Assembly (NCBI RefSeq): GCF_047824785.1
Contig: NZ_CP181167.1
Location: forward strand, 2,232,001-2,296,000
DNA length: 64,000 nt
Source of the DNA: Nitrobacter sp039808345
GTDB lineage: Bacteria; Pseudomonadota; Alphaproteobacteria; Rhizobiales; Xanthobacteraceae
Direction: 5' to 3'
The notes beneath the pieces are model-generated. The model ran no database searches, was not told the origin of the DNA, and was given only the letters and a program-made list of their open reading frames with translations. Both the position numbers and the translations under genes were made by a program. This document shows positions 7,946 to 17,182 of this stretch, piece by piece (position 1 is the first letter of the stretch; each line of letters opens with the position of its first letter).

Positions 7946-9625
7946 TCAGGAGCCGGCCGCCGCCACCTTGGCCCAGGTGTCGCGCAGGCCGACCGTCCGG
8001 TTGAACACGAGCCGGCCAGGCGCCGAATCCCTGTCCCGGCAGAAATAGCCCTGCCGTTCGAACTGGACCGGGGCTCCGGCATCGTCCCCGGCGAGAGCGG
8101 GCTCGACCATGCAGCCGGACAGGGTTTGAAGCGATTGCGGATTGAGTTCGGATGCGAAGTTCGCCGCATCGGGCTGCTCGGTTTCAAACAGGTGACCGTA
8201 GAGTCGGACTTCGGCCGGCACCGCGTCCGCCGCGTTCACCCAATGCATCGTGGCCTTCACCTTGCGGCCGTCTGGCGCGTTGCCGCCTCTGGTCGCCGGA
8301 TCGTAGGTGCAGCGCAGTTCCAGCACGTCACCCGCGGCGTTCTTCACAACTTCGCGGCAGGTGATGAAATACGCGTATCGCAGCCGCACTTCCCTGCCCG
8401 GTGACAGGCGGAAGAACTTCTTCGGCGGGTTCTCCATGAAGTCATCCTGCTCGATATAAATCTCGCGCCCGAACCGTATCCGCCGCGTGCCCTGCGAGGG
8501 GTCGTCGGGATGGTTCACGGCTTCGAGCTCCTCGCTCCGGCCTTCCGGATAATTCTCGATCACGACCTTGAGCGGGCGCAGGACGGCCATGCGGCGGGGC
8601 GCGCTCCTGTTGAGCGCCTCGCGAACAGCGAAGTCGAGCATCCCGACATCGACCGTGCTGTTGGCTTTGGCGACGCCGATCCGCTTGACGAACTCGCGCA
8701 GCGCCTCGGCCGGCACGCCGCGCCGCTGGAGGCCGGCGAGCGTGGGCATGCGGGGATCATCCCAGCCCGCGACATGACCACCGCGAACGAGCTCGGTCAA
8801 GACCCGCTTCGATAGAAGCGTATGCGTGACGTTAAGCCGTGCGAATTCGTACTGACGTGGTCGCGACGGCACCGGAAGATTGTCGAGAAACCAGTCATAG
8901 AGCGGCCGGTGATCCTCGAACTCCAGCGTGCAGACGGAATGCGTGATGTGTTCGATCGAGTCGGACTGCCCGTGGGCGAAATCGTAGCTCGGATAGATGT
9001 TCCACGCGGTCCCGGTGCGCGGATGGGTGGCGTGGAGAATCCGGTAGAGCACGGGGTCGCGCAGGTTGATGTTGCCGGCCGCCATGTCGATTTTCGCGCG
9101 CAGGACCCGCGCGCCGTTGGGAAACTCTCCCGCCCTCATCCGCGCGAACAGATCGAGATTCTCGTCGACCGGACGGTCGCGGAACGGACTGTTCCTGCCG
9201 GCCTCGGTCAGCGTACCGCGAGCGAGGCGGATCTCCTCCTGTGTCTGATCATCGACATAGGCCTTCCCTGCGCGAATGAGGTGCTGCGCCCAGGCATAAA
9301 GCTGTTCGAAATAGTCCGAGGCATAATAGAGGTGCTCTCCCCAATCGAAGCCAAGCCAGCGGACATCGCGCTGGATCGCGTCGATGTATTCCTGCTCCTC
9401 CTTGGCCGGATTGGTGTCATCGAAGCGCAGATGGCACCGTCCGCCGAAATCCTCGGCGATGCCGAAATTCAGGCAGATCGATTTGGCGTGTCCGAGATGC
9501 AGATAGCCGTTCGGCTCCGGCGGAAATCGGGTGACGATGCTCTTGTGCTTTCCGGACGCAAGGTCGGCGGCCACGATATCGCGTATGAAATCCCGGCCCG
9601 CCTCGGCGGTCGATTCGTCGGTCAT
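7946..9625 (-). CDS. glnS: Glutaminyl-tRNA synthetase GlnS
   Basis: Charges tRNA-Gln directly with glutamine. The 559-residue protein is close to the E. coli length. Class I signatures are visible: FPPEPNGYLHLGHAKS at 34-49 and LLSKR (the KMSKS counterpart) near residue 270, with the two beta-barrel anticodon domains behind (EQDDFMENPPKKFFRLSPG, GYFCRDRDS). The start at 9625 gives MTDESTAEAGRDFIRDIV. Most alphaproteobacteria lack GlnS and make Gln-tRNA through a non-discriminating GluRS plus GatCAB; GlnS in some Bradyrhizobiaceae is thought to be acquired. Here it is transcribed away from gltX across a 236-base shared upstream region and lies upstream of comEC. Confidence 0.97.
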   Translation of the reverse strand: MTDESTAEAGRDFIRDIVAADLASGKHKSIVTRFPPEPNGYLHLGHAKSICLNFGIAEDFGGRCHLRFDDTNPAKEEQEYIDAIQRDVRWLGFDWGEHLYYASDYFEQLYAWAQHLIRAGKAYVDDQTQEEIRLARGTLTEAGRNSPFRDRPVDENLDLFARMRAGEFPNGARVLRAKIDMAAGNINLRDPVLYRILHATHPRTGTAWNIYPSYDFAHGQSDSIEHITHSVCTLEFEDHRPLYDWFLDNLPVPSRPRQYEFARLNVTHTLLSKRVLTELVRGGHVAGWDDPRMPTLAGLQRRGVPAEALREFVKRIGVAKANSTVDVGMLDFAVREALNRSAPRRMAVLRPLKVVIENYPEGRSEELEAVNHPDDPSQGTRRIRFGREIYIEQDDFMENPPKKFFRLSPGREVRLRYAYFITCREVVKNAAGDVLELRCTYDPATRGGNAPDGRKVKATMHWVNAADAVPAEVRLYGHLFETEQPDAANFASELNPQSLQTLSGCMVEPALAGDDAGAPVQFERQGYFCRDRDSAPGRLVFNRTVGLRDTWAKVAAAGS

Positions 9626-9861
9626 TGTGCGCCTTTCACTCGGACCCTATGTGCCAAATCCGCAAGCGCCCGCCAAGGGCCGATGCGCCGGCAGCCCCGG
9701 GGAACAGCGCCGTTCCGGAAATCCCTCATCGAAATAGAAACCGACAAAACAGCCCTTCGCTACATTGACGCCACGAAGCAGGCCAGCTAGCCGTGCATGC
9801 GAATCCGGGGCGTGATAAGCGCCCCGCCGATACCATCCTCCGAAGTGTCAGATCCGCCATA

Positions 9862-11286
9862 ATGACAGCACCCGTCGTTACACGCTTTGCGCCATCCCCG
9901 ACCGGCTTTCTTCACATCGGCGGCGGCCGGACCGCGCTTTTCAACTGGCTCTATGCGCGCAAGCACGCAGGCAAGATGCTGCTGCGGATCGAGGATACCG
10001 ATCGCGCGCGGTCCACGCCGGAGGCGATCGACGCGATCCTTGACGGGCTGAAGTGGCTGGGAATCGAGTGGGACGACGACGTCGTGTATCAGTTCTCGCG
10101 CGTTGCGCGGCATCGCGAGATCGCCGAGCAGCTGCTCGCCGAAGGCAAGGCCTACCGATGCTATGCGACCTCGGAAGAGCTGTCCGAGATGCGCGAGAAG
10201 GCGCGGGCCGAAGGTCGCGCCAAGCTTTACGACGGCCGCTGGCGCGATCGCGATGCGTCCGAAGCACCGCCGGACGTGAAGCCGACCATTCGTCTCAAGG
10301 CGCCCCTGACCGGTGAAACCGTGATCGAGGATCAGGTTCAGGGACGCGTTGTCTGGCAGAACGAGAACCTCGATGATCTCGTGCTGCTGCGCGGTGACGG
10401 CACGCCGACCTACATGCTCGCCGTCGTGGTCGATGACCACGACATGGGCGTGACGCACATCATTCGCGGCGACGACCACCTCATCAATGCGGCCCGCCAG
10501 AAGCAGATCTACGATACCCTCGGATGGGCACTGCCGGCGATGGCCCACATTCCGCTTATCCATGGACCCGACGGCTCGAAACTTTCCAAGCGTCACGGCG
10601 CCCTGGGCGTCGATGCCTATCGAGCGATGGGATATCTGCCGGCGGCGCTTCGCAACTATCTGGTCCGGCTCGGCTGGAGCCATGGCGATCAGGAAATCTT
10701 CTCCACGCAGGAAATGATCGACGCGTTCGACCTGCCCGCCATCGGGCGCTCCGCCGCGCGTTTCGACTTTGCCAAGCTCGAAAATCTCAACGGCCATTAT
10801 ATCCGCAATTGTGACGACCCCGCGCTGATGACGCTGTTCGAGAATGCGCTTGATTTCGTTCCGGGTGGAGCGGACCTCAAGCCAAAACTCAACGATGTCA
10901 CGCGGGCGCAACTCCTGCGCGCGATGCCGGGCCTCAAGGAGCGGGCCAAAACCCTGATCGAATTGATCGAGGGCGCCCGATTCATCTTCGCGGATCGGCC
11001 TTTGCCGATCGAAGCCAAGGCCGCCGCATTGCTGACGCCGGAGACACGCGCGCTGATCGACAGGCTTCGCGCGGCGCTTGAATCCGTGACGTCATGGAAC
11101 GCGGAGACGACCGAAGCGGCGATGCGGACTTTTGCGGAACAGAACAATCTCAAGCTCGGCGCCGTCGCGCAGCCGCTTCGAATCGCCTTGACCGGCCGAA
11201 CGACATCGCCCGGCATATTCGACGTCCTCGCCGCGCTGGGTAAAGAGACGTGCCTGGCCCGGCTCGGCGATCAAAGCCCACGATAG
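9862..11286 (+). CDS. gltX: Glutamyl-tRNA synthetase GltX
   Basis: Charges tRNA-Glu. The 474-residue class I enzyme has HIGGG at 18-22 (HIGH motif), LLRIEDTDRAR, and KLSKR at 240-244. An in-frame extension to 9793 exists, but ATG 9862 gives the conserved start MTAPVVTRFAPSPTGFLHIGG. The leader contains a perfect seven-base hairpin CGGGGCG-tgataag-CGCCCCG (about 9808-9828). With glnS divergent next door, the cell has a dedicated Gln enzyme, so this GluRS may be discriminating rather than dual-specific; sequence reading alone cannot decide that. gltA follows on the same strand after a palindromic repeat. Confidence 0.97.
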   Translation: MTAPVVTRFAPSPTGFLHIGGGRTALFNWLYARKHAGKMLLRIEDTDRARSTPEAIDAILDGLKWLGIEWDDDVVYQFSRVARHREIAEQLLAEGKAYRCYATSEELSEMREKARAEGRAKLYDGRWRDRDASEAPPDVKPTIRLKAPLTGETVIEDQVQGRVVWQNENLDDLVLLRGDGTPTYMLAVVVDDHDMGVTHIIRGDDHLINAARQKQIYDTLGWALPAMAHIPLIHGPDGSKLSKRHGALGVDAYRAMGYLPAALRNYLVRLGWSHGDQEIFSTQEMIDAFDLPAIGRSAARFDFAKLENLNGHYIRNCDDPALMTLFENALDFVPGGADLKPKLNDVTRAQLLRAMPGLKERAKTLIELIEGARFIFADRPLPIEAKAAALLTPETRALIDRLRAALESVTSWNAETTEAAMRTFAEQNNLKLGAVAQPLRIALTGRTTSPGIFDVLAALGKETCLARLGDQSPR

Positions 11287-11445
11287 CAACCGGCCATCCA
11301 GATCTGGCGATCTTGCGGTGCAAACACCAATACGATACCCCTTTGCGCGGCGCTTTTGAATGACCGGCTGGTCTCTCTCAACGAGAAAGACCAGAGCGGG
11401 CGGCCGGTCAAATGGAATCAGGGCCGCCGCTCCAGTTAATTGATT

Positions 11446-11495
11446 GAGCATCGGATTTATCCCGAAACCGGTTCCCACTTTCGGGTCCGATGCTC
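11446..11495. repeat. Rhizobial palindromic element (family B) upstream of gltA
   Basis: An inverted repeat with arms GAGCATCGGA and TCCGATGCTC and inner arms CCCGAAA/TTTCGGG around CCGGTTCCCAC. This matches the rhizobial palindromic element pattern (GAGCATGATCC...GGATCATGCTC, with a central CGGTTCCCACTTTTCGG-like core). It ends 37 bases before the gltA start, in the gltX-gltA gap (11287-11532). A related copy lies in the nuoK-nuoL gap at 51060-51129. Confidence 0.8.
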
Positions 11496-11532
11496 TAGGT
11501 GATCCGCAACGATCTCATCGGGGGGCTTCACG

Positions 11533-12834
11533 ATGAACGCAACGAGCACAAAAAACGCAACGTTGACGGTCGATGACAAGAGTTATGAGTTTCCCGTATT
11601 AAGCGGCACGGTCGGGCCTGATGTCATCGACATCGGCAAGCTCTATGCGCAGACAGGCATGTTCACTTACGACCCTGCCTTCACATCCACCGCCAGTTGC
11701 CAGTCCACGATCACCTATATCGACGGCGATGAAGGCGTGCTCGAATATCGCGGTTATCCGATCGAGCAACTCGCGGAGAAAGGCGACTTCCTCGAGACCT
11801 GCTATCTGCTGCTCTATGGTGAACTGCCGACGAAGTCGCGGAAGCACGATTTCGAGGAGCGCGTCACGCATCACACCATGGTCCATGAGCAGATGACGCG
11901 GTTCTTCCAGAGCTTCCGCCGCGATGCTCATCCCATGGCGGTCATGGTCGCGGCGGTCGGTGCGCTCGCCGCCTTCTATCACGACTCCACCGACATCAAC
12001 GATCCCAAGCAGCGCATGATCGCATCCATGCGCATGATCGCGAAAATGCCGACGCTGGCTGCGATGGCTTACAAATATACGATCGGCCAGCCGTTCATTT
12101 ATCCGAAGAACTCCCTGAACTTTGCCGAGAACTTCCTTCATATGTGCTTCGCCGTGCCGTGCGAGGACTATGACATCAATCCGGTTCTAGCCGACGCGCT
12201 CGACAAGATCTTCATCCTGCACGCTGACCACGAACAGAACGCATCGACATCGACCGTGCGCATCGCCGGCTCCTCAGGCGCGAATCCATTCGCATGCATC
12301 GCGGCCGGCATCGCCTGCCTGTGGGGCCCCGCGCATGGCGGCGCCAACGAGGCGGCGCTGAACATGCTTTCCGAGATCGGAACGGTAGACAGGATTCCGG
12401 AGTTCATCGACAAGGTGAAGGACAAGAACAGCGATGTCCGGCTGATGGGCTTCGGACATCGGGTCTACAAGAATTACGATCCGCGCGCGAAGATCATGCA
12501 GAAGATGTGTCACGCGGTGCTCAACGAGACCGGCCACGGCAACGATCCGATGCTCAAGGTGGCGCTCGAACTGGAAAAGATCGCTCTGAACGACGAGTAT
12601 TTCATCAATCGCAAGCTGTATCCCAACGTCGATTTCTATTCGGGCCTCACCCTGAAAGCGATGGGCTTTCCGACCTCGATGTTCACCGTGCTGTTCGCGG
12701 TCGCGCGCACCGTGGGCTGGATCAGCCAGTGGAGCGAGATGATCGAGGATCCGCAGCAGAAGATCGGCCGTCCCCGGCAGCTTTATACGGGCAAGATCCG
12801 GCGCGACTACGTGGACATGGCTCACCGCACGTAG
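11533..12834 (+). CDS. gltA: Citrate synthase (type II) GltA
   Basis: Condenses acetyl-CoA and oxaloacetate to citrate at the entry of the TCA cycle. The 433 residues match the Gram-negative hexameric type II form (E. coli 427). Visible landmarks: N-terminal beta domain through FTYDPAFTSTASCQSTITYIDG, the CoA/oxaloacetate segment WGPAHGGANEAAL, GFGHRVYKNYDPRAK with the active-site histidine, and YPNVDFYSG with the catalytic aspartate. A GGGGGG stretch lies about six bases before the ATG, but spacing to a canonical Shine-Dalgarno sequence is loose. The 246-base upstream gap holds a palindromic repeat, so gltA may have its own promoter rather than relying on gltX. Confidence 0.97.
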   Translation: MNATSTKNATLTVDDKSYEFPVLSGTVGPDVIDIGKLYAQTGMFTYDPAFTSTASCQSTITYIDGDEGVLEYRGYPIEQLAEKGDFLETCYLLLYGELPTKSRKHDFEERVTHHTMVHEQMTRFFQSFRRDAHPMAVMVAAVGALAAFYHDSTDINDPKQRMIASMRMIAKMPTLAAMAYKYTIGQPFIYPKNSLNFAENFLHMCFAVPCEDYDINPVLADALDKIFILHADHEQNASTSTVRIAGSSGANPFACIAAGIACLWGPAHGGANEAALNMLSEIGTVDRIPEFIDKVKDKNSDVRLMGFGHRVYKNYDPRAKIMQKMCHAVLNETGHGNDPMLKVALELEKIALNDEYFINRKLYPNVDFYSGLTLKAMGFPTSMFTVLFAVARTVGWISQWSEMIEDPQQKIGRPRQLYTGKIRRDYVDMAHRT

Positions 12835-12870
12835 TTTCGCGGTGCCAGGCTCTGCCCCCTGCCTCTTCAA

Positions 12871-13773
12871 ATGGAAATGAGAATGAGCATGCGCGCTCCT
12901 ACTTTCGCCTTCGTTGGTAGTCTTATCCTTGCTTCCACCTCATTCGCCAATGGCCAGGATATCGACTGGTCAAAGGTGGATTCGATACTCGGCCGCAAGC
13001 CCGCCGTATCCGGCGATGTTCATCGCTACGGCTTTCCACGGAGCGACCTCGAGGTAACCCTTGACGGGGTTTCGATTGCGCCGGCTCTTGCACTCGGCGG
13101 CTGGGTTGCGTTCAAGCCAGATCACGACGGCGCCATGGCCATGGGTGATCTCGTTCTCCTAGAAACCGAGATCAATCCAGTCATGTCGAAATTGATCGAG
13201 GGCGGTTTGGAAGTAACAGCGGTCCACAACCACCTGCTTCGCGCAGTCCCGGCAACTTTCTATCTTCATGTTGGCGGACATGGAGATCCGATCAAAATGG
13301 CCACCACACTTCATGACGCACTCGCAGAAAGCAAAACTCCACTTGCCGCGCCGACTGCATCTGCTTCGACTCTTAACCTCGACACGGCCAAGATCGACGA
13401 GATCATCGGTGCGAAGGGGCATTCCAATGGTGGCGTTTACCAGATCGGCGTGGCCCGCCGCGACGACATTACGATGGACGGAATGGCGATCACTCCTGCG
13501 GGTCCCATGGGTGTGGCCACCGGGATCAATTTCCAGCCAACGGGTGGCGGCAAAGCTGCGATAACCGGTGATTTCGTTCTGACAGGCGACGAAGTGAATT
13601 CGGTGGTGAAGGCATTGCGTTCGAACGGTATCGAAGTGACGGCCATCCACAGCCACATGCTGAGAGAACAACCGCGGCTCTTCTTCCTGCATTTCTGGGC
13701 GAACGACGACTCCATCAAACTCGCGCAAGCGCTCAGGACTGCACTTAATGCAACTAGGCTCAAGGCTCATTGA
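12871..13773 (+). CDS. Exported DUF1259 (LppY/LpqO) protein with two internal repeats
   Basis: A 300-residue protein with a signal peptide (hydrophobic stretch at about residues 10-26, then ANGQD), so probably periplasmic. It consists of two homologous halves: EVTAVHNHLL...FYLHVGGHGDPIKMA in the first and EVTAIHSHML...FFLHFWANDDSIKLA in the second, each containing an HxH pair. This is the DUF1259 architecture; the function is unknown. In-frame ATGs occur at 12871, 12877, 12883 and 12889 without a decisive ribosome-binding site, so the exact start is uncertain. It follows gltA by 36 bases and is convergent with lpxB. The lower GC and simpler codon use in parts suggest it is an accessory gene. 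Confidence 0.85.
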   Translation: MEMRMSMRAPTFAFVGSLILASTSFANGQDIDWSKVDSILGRKPAVSGDVHRYGFPRSDLEVTLDGVSIAPALALGGWVAFKPDHDGAMAMGDLVLLETEINPVMSKLIEGGLEVTAVHNHLLRAVPATFYLHVGGHGDPIKMATTLHDALAESKTPLAAPTASASTLNLDTAKIDEIIGAKGHSNGGVYQIGVARRDDITMDGMAITPAGPMGVATGINFQPTGGGKAAITGDFVLTGDEVNSVVKALRSNGIEVTAIHSHMLREQPRLFFLHFWANDDSIKLAQALRTALNATRLKAH

Positions 13774-13834
13774 TTGAGAAAGAAGGCGACTGTAGCTGCG
13801 ATACCCGACAAGAAGGAGCTCAAACAAAATCAGA

Positions 13835-15025
13835 CTATATCCGCACGCGCGACTCCCGCATGACCTCGATCACGATATCGGCCGCACGCTCGCTCGGCGA
13901 GCGCTGCCCTGTGGCCATGATGGAATCGAGCCTGGCGAAAGCCGCCAGCTGACGCTGCCGCATCGGTGAATCCGTCAGAATCTCCCGCAGCGCCGGCGCG
14001 AGCTTGCCGGGCACGCAGCCCTCCTGAAGGAATTCGGGGATCACATTCTCGCGCATCACGAGGTTGGCCAGAATGACCGATGAGACGCGAATGACGCGCC
14101 GCGCGATCCAGGCCTCCACGCTGCCCGCTTTGTATGCGGCAATCATCGGAACCCCGGCCAAGGCGAGTTCAAGCGTTACGGTGCCTGACTTGGCGAGCGC
14201 GGCGCGCGCCACGCGGAACGCGGCCCGCTTGTCATCCTCGCCGACCACGACCCTTGGCCGGCGCGGCCAGGTTGCGAGCGCCGTCGTGATCTCGTCGACA
14301 AAATGCGGCGTCGTGGGCAAGACCACGTCGATTTCGGGAATGCCCTGCCGTAACATCCCGATTGTCTCGCCGAAGACGGACAGGTGATGGCGGATTTCGC
14401 TACGCCGGCTTCCGGGCAACACCAGAAGCGTCGGGGGATCCGCATCGCGCCGCTGACGTTCCTGCGCATCCGGCCGCAGCACGCCGACCTGCTCCAATAG
14501 CGGATGGCCGACATAGGTGCAGGGCGGCCCTTCAAGCCTGCGATAGGCTTCCGGTTCAAACGGCAGCAACGCCAGGACGTGATCGACATAGCCGCGCATG
14601 GCCCGCGCACGACCGGACCGCCACGCCCACACCGAGGGAGAAACGTAATCCACGATCGGCAAGCCACGGCATCGGGCCCGCACCCGCCGCGCCACGCGGT
14701 GGGTGAAGTCCGGACTGTCGATAATGATGAGCACATCCGGCGCGGCCGCGATAACGGCATCCGCCGTCCCGCGAACCCGCCGTACGATCATGGGAAGCTG
14801 CTTCACGACGGCCGTGAATCCCATGATCGACAGTTCCTCGATCGGGAACAACGACACCAGGCCTTCCCGCGCCATCGACCGGCCGCCGACGCCTTCGAAC
14901 CGCACGGAGTCGCCGAGCCGCCGACGCAGAGCCTTCATTAGGCTAGAGCCCAGGCGATCGCCGGACTCTTCCGTTGCGATGAGGAATATTCTGCGGGAAA
15001 GATTTGCGGATGCCTGGTCCGGCAT
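13835..15025 (-). CDS. lpxB: Lipid-A-disaccharide synthase LpxB
   Basis: Joins UDP-2,3-diacylglucosamine and lipid X to give the beta-1',6 disaccharide of lipid A at the inner face of the cytoplasmic membrane. About 396 residues; GT19 landmarks include ATEESGDRLGSSLM at the N-terminus, GVGGRSM, VDYVSPSVWAWR, and LPGSRRSEIRHHL. Its ATG overlaps the lpxI stop in a TAATG arrangement at 15023-15027, indicating translational coupling. It is the last gene of the lipid A run bamA-lpxD-fabZ-lpxA-lpxI-lpxB. Confidence 0.97.
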   Translation of the reverse strand: MPDQASANLSRRIFLIATEESGDRLGSSLMKALRRRLGDSVRFEGVGGRSMAREGLVSLFPIEELSIMGFTAVVKQLPMIVRRVRGTADAVIAAAPDVLIIIDSPDFTHRVARRVRARCRGLPIVDYVSPSVWAWRSGRARAMRGYVDHVLALLPFEPEAYRRLEGPPCTYVGHPLLEQVGVLRPDAQERQRRDADPPTLLVLPGSRRSEIRHHLSVFGETIGMLRQGIPEIDVVLPTTPHFVDEITTALATWPRRPRVVVGEDDKRAAFRVARAALAKSGTVTLELALAGVPMIAAYKAGSVEAWIARRVIRVSSVILANLVMRENVIPEFLQEGCVPGKLAPALREILTDSPMRQRQLAAFARLDSIMATGQRSPSERAADIVIEVMRESRVRI

Positions 15026-15882
15026 TATTCAGACAGCCCGACAACGAACAGGTTTGATGCGTCCGCCTCGCCGACCAGCGCCTGCGGCTCCGCGACGAGC
15101 GTATTGCCGGCGACAACGGCCAGCCCGGCCAGTCCGGCGGCGGCCGCATTGGCGATGGTCCGCGGACCCAGCGTCGGCAGATCGTAGCGCAAATCCTGTC
15201 CCTGCTTTGGCGCCTTCACGAGCACGCCGCGCGGAGCCTTGGCGCGAATTCGTCCCGCGGCGCGCAGTTGAGCGATACGGGCCAGAAGCGCGTCGGTCCC
15301 TTCGATGCCTTCCACGCCGACCACATGAGCGTCGATCACAACGACGGCCTGCCCGACATCGAAGGGACTGAGCGCGCGCAGCACTTCCAGCCCCCTGGCG
15401 ATGTCAGCGGCCGCGGATTGGTCCGGCGCCTTCCGGGTCAGGCATCCGGCCGGCATCAGCAGATCCGGCGCGATATCCTTGATTCCCACCATTCGAAAAC
15501 CGTCGCGCTCAAGAATGCGACCTATCCCCGACAGCAGATGATCGTCGCCGCCACGGAATGCCGCCAGGACCTGCGCCATGACCCGGATGGTCCCCCAGTC
15601 CAGGCGAATCTCCGACAGCGCCGGGCGAACCAGCGTCCCGATGAAAACCAGATCGCGACAGTTTTCAGCGCGCAACAGCCGCACGACCTTCCCGATCTGG
15701 CCGACCGCGATCCAGTGATGCGGAAAGCGCAACACTCTTTCCGGATCGCACACGCCCTTCAACGCGAAAAAGACGGGCTTGAGACCCCGCGCGGTCAGTG
15801 AATCGGCGACCGCGAACGGCAAGACTCCGCCGCCGGCGATCAAGCCGATCGGCGAAGACACATCCGAAACACGATCAGTCAT
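15025..15882 (-). CDS. lpxI: UDP-2,3-diacylglucosamine pyrophosphatase LpxI (DUF1009)
   Basis: Hydrolyses UDP-2,3-diacylglucosamine to lipid X; LpxI replaces LpxH in most alphaproteobacteria. About 285 residues. The frame extends upstream to 15963, but ATG 15882 gives the family start MTDRVSDVSSPIGLIAGGGVLPFAVAD. Conserved stretches include the N-terminal LIAGGG, LVFIGTLVRPALSEIR, GGDDHLLSGI, and the C-terminal RYDLPTLGPRTIANAAAAGLAG. It sits between lpxA (20 bases upstream) and lpxB (one-base overlap), exactly the place expected for the step between LpxD and LpxB products. No lpxH is visible in the window. Confidence 0.93.
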   Translation of the reverse strand: MTDRVSDVSSPIGLIAGGGVLPFAVADSLTARGLKPVFFALKGVCDPERVLRFPHHWIAVGQIGKVVRLLRAENCRDLVFIGTLVRPALSEIRLDWGTIRVMAQVLAAFRGGDDHLLSGIGRILERDGFRMVGIKDIAPDLLMPAGCLTRKAPDQSAAADIARGLEVLRALSPFDVGQAVVVIDAHVVGVEGIEGTDALLARIAQLRAAGRIRAKAPRGVLVKAPKQGQDLRYDLPTLGPRTIANAAAAGLAGLAVVAGNTLVAEPQALVGEADASNLFVVGLSE

Positions 15883-15901
15883 GACTGGCACGCCGGCTCC
15901 G

Positions 15902-16708
15902 CTATGCGGATTTGTTTGCGCCACCCTCCGGCAAGCAGAGAGGACGATGCTTATCCTCGCCAATGAATGTCAGGATCTCCGCGATGGCGGGATCGTCCGA
16001 CGCACGTGACTGGACGCGCTGGAGACGGTCCGCGAAGAGACCCGGCCCGTAGAACAGTTCCTGATAGAACGTCCTGACCCTGGCGAGACGCTCGCGGGTG
16101 AACTTGCGGCGTCTCATCCCCACGACGTTGAGGCCCTCAAGGTGCCCATGCTGGCCATTGACGAAGCCGTAGGGAATGACATCACCGCGGATGCCCGTGA
16201 GGCCCCCGATCATCGCCTGCCTGCCGATGCGCGCGAATTGATGCACGGCGGAAAGACCGCCGATATACACACAATCCCCGATCTTGCAGTGTCCGCCCAG
16301 CGTTGCCGAATTGGCGAAGATCACGTCATCGCCGACCTGGCAGTCGTGGCCGACATGGCTGTAGCTCATGAAGAACCCACGCGCGCCGATGCGCGTCACG
16401 CCGACATCCTTGGGCGAACCGACGTTCATCGTCACGCTTTCACGGATCGTGCAGCCCTCGCCGATCTCCAGGCGCGTCGGCTCGTTTCCGTAACTCATAT
16501 CCTGCGGCGCGCCACCCAGCGCGGCGAAAGGATAGATCGTGCAACCCGCGCCGATGGTCGTGTGTCCGGTGACGGATACATGCGAGATGAGGCGGCAGTT
16601 CGGGCCGAGCACGACATGAGGACCGACCGTGCAGAACGGTCCGATCTCAACCGATTCGCCGATCACGGCGCCATCTTCAACCCGGGCGGTGGGATCGATC
16701 CTGCTCAT
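15902..16708 (-). CDS. lpxA: UDP-N-acetylglucosamine acyltransferase LpxA
   Basis: Adds the first 3-hydroxyacyl chain to UDP-GlcNAc in lipid A synthesis. The 268-residue protein is a left-handed beta helix built from hexapeptide repeats (IGESVEIGPFCTVGPHVVLG and onwards), with the catalytic histidine region SYSHVGHDCQVGD and the C-terminal helical part typical of LpxA. Starts with MSRIDPTARVEDGAVIG. Its ATG overlaps the last base of the fabZ stop (16708). The fabZ-lpxA pairing is widely conserved and links acyl-chain supply to lipid A. Confidence 0.97.
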   Translation of the reverse strand: MSRIDPTARVEDGAVIGESVEIGPFCTVGPHVVLGPNCRLISHVSVTGHTTIGAGCTIYPFAALGGAPQDMSYGNEPTRLEIGEGCTIRESVTMNVGSPKDVGVTRIGARGFFMSYSHVGHDCQVGDDVIFANSATLGGHCKIGDCVYIGGLSAVHQFARIGRQAMIGGLTGIRGDVIPYGFVNGQHGHLEGLNVVGMRRRKFTRERLARVRTFYQELFYGPGLFADRLQRVQSRASDDPAIAEILTFIGEDKHRPLCLPEGGANKSA

Positions 16709-17166
16709 CAGTCGGTCAGCATCGCGCCGACGTCGGCTTCGGCGACGATCGTGCCGTTCACCTTGGCATCACCATGGAACCACCACATCGTCTTGCGACG
16801 CCCGATGCTGCGCATGTGATACTCGACAATATCGCCGGGCATGACGGGTTTCCGGAACTTGCATTTGTCGATCGTCAGAAAATAGACCGCGCGCGGCTTC
16901 TCCGTGCCTTCCACCGACATGATTCCGATGACGCCTGCGGTCTGCGCCATCCCCTCGATCATAAGCACTCCCGGATAAACCGGCCGCTCCGGAAAGTGTC
17001 CCTGAAACGCAGGCTCATTGAACGTGACGTTCTTGACGCCGATCCCGCTATGGTCGGCCCGAATATTGAGGACACGATCGATCAACAGAAACGGATAACG
17101 ATGAGGAAGGGTTTTGAGAATGGTGGCAATGTCCACGTGCTCGAACCTGACCGGCGACTCCATCAC
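16708..17166 (-). CDS. fabZ: (3R)-hydroxyacyl-ACP dehydratase FabZ
   Basis: Dehydrates 3-hydroxyacyl-ACP in fatty-acid elongation and competes with LpxA and LpxD for the same substrate. The 152-residue hot-dog fold shows LPHRYPFLLIDRV and the catalytic stretch GHFPERPVYPGVLMIEGMAQ with the active-site His and Glu. It overlaps lpxA by one base and lies 16 bases after lpxD, so it is in the same transcription unit. Confidence 0.97.
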   Translation of the reverse strand: MMESPVRFEHVDIATILKTLPHRYPFLLIDRVLNIRADHSGIGVKNVTFNEPAFQGHFPERPVYPGVLMIEGMAQTAGVIGIMSVEGTEKPRAVYFLTIDKCKFRKPVMPGDIVEYHMRSIGRRKTMWWFHGDAKVNGTIVAEADVGAMLTD

Positions 17167-17182
17167 TCAGCACCTCGATCCT

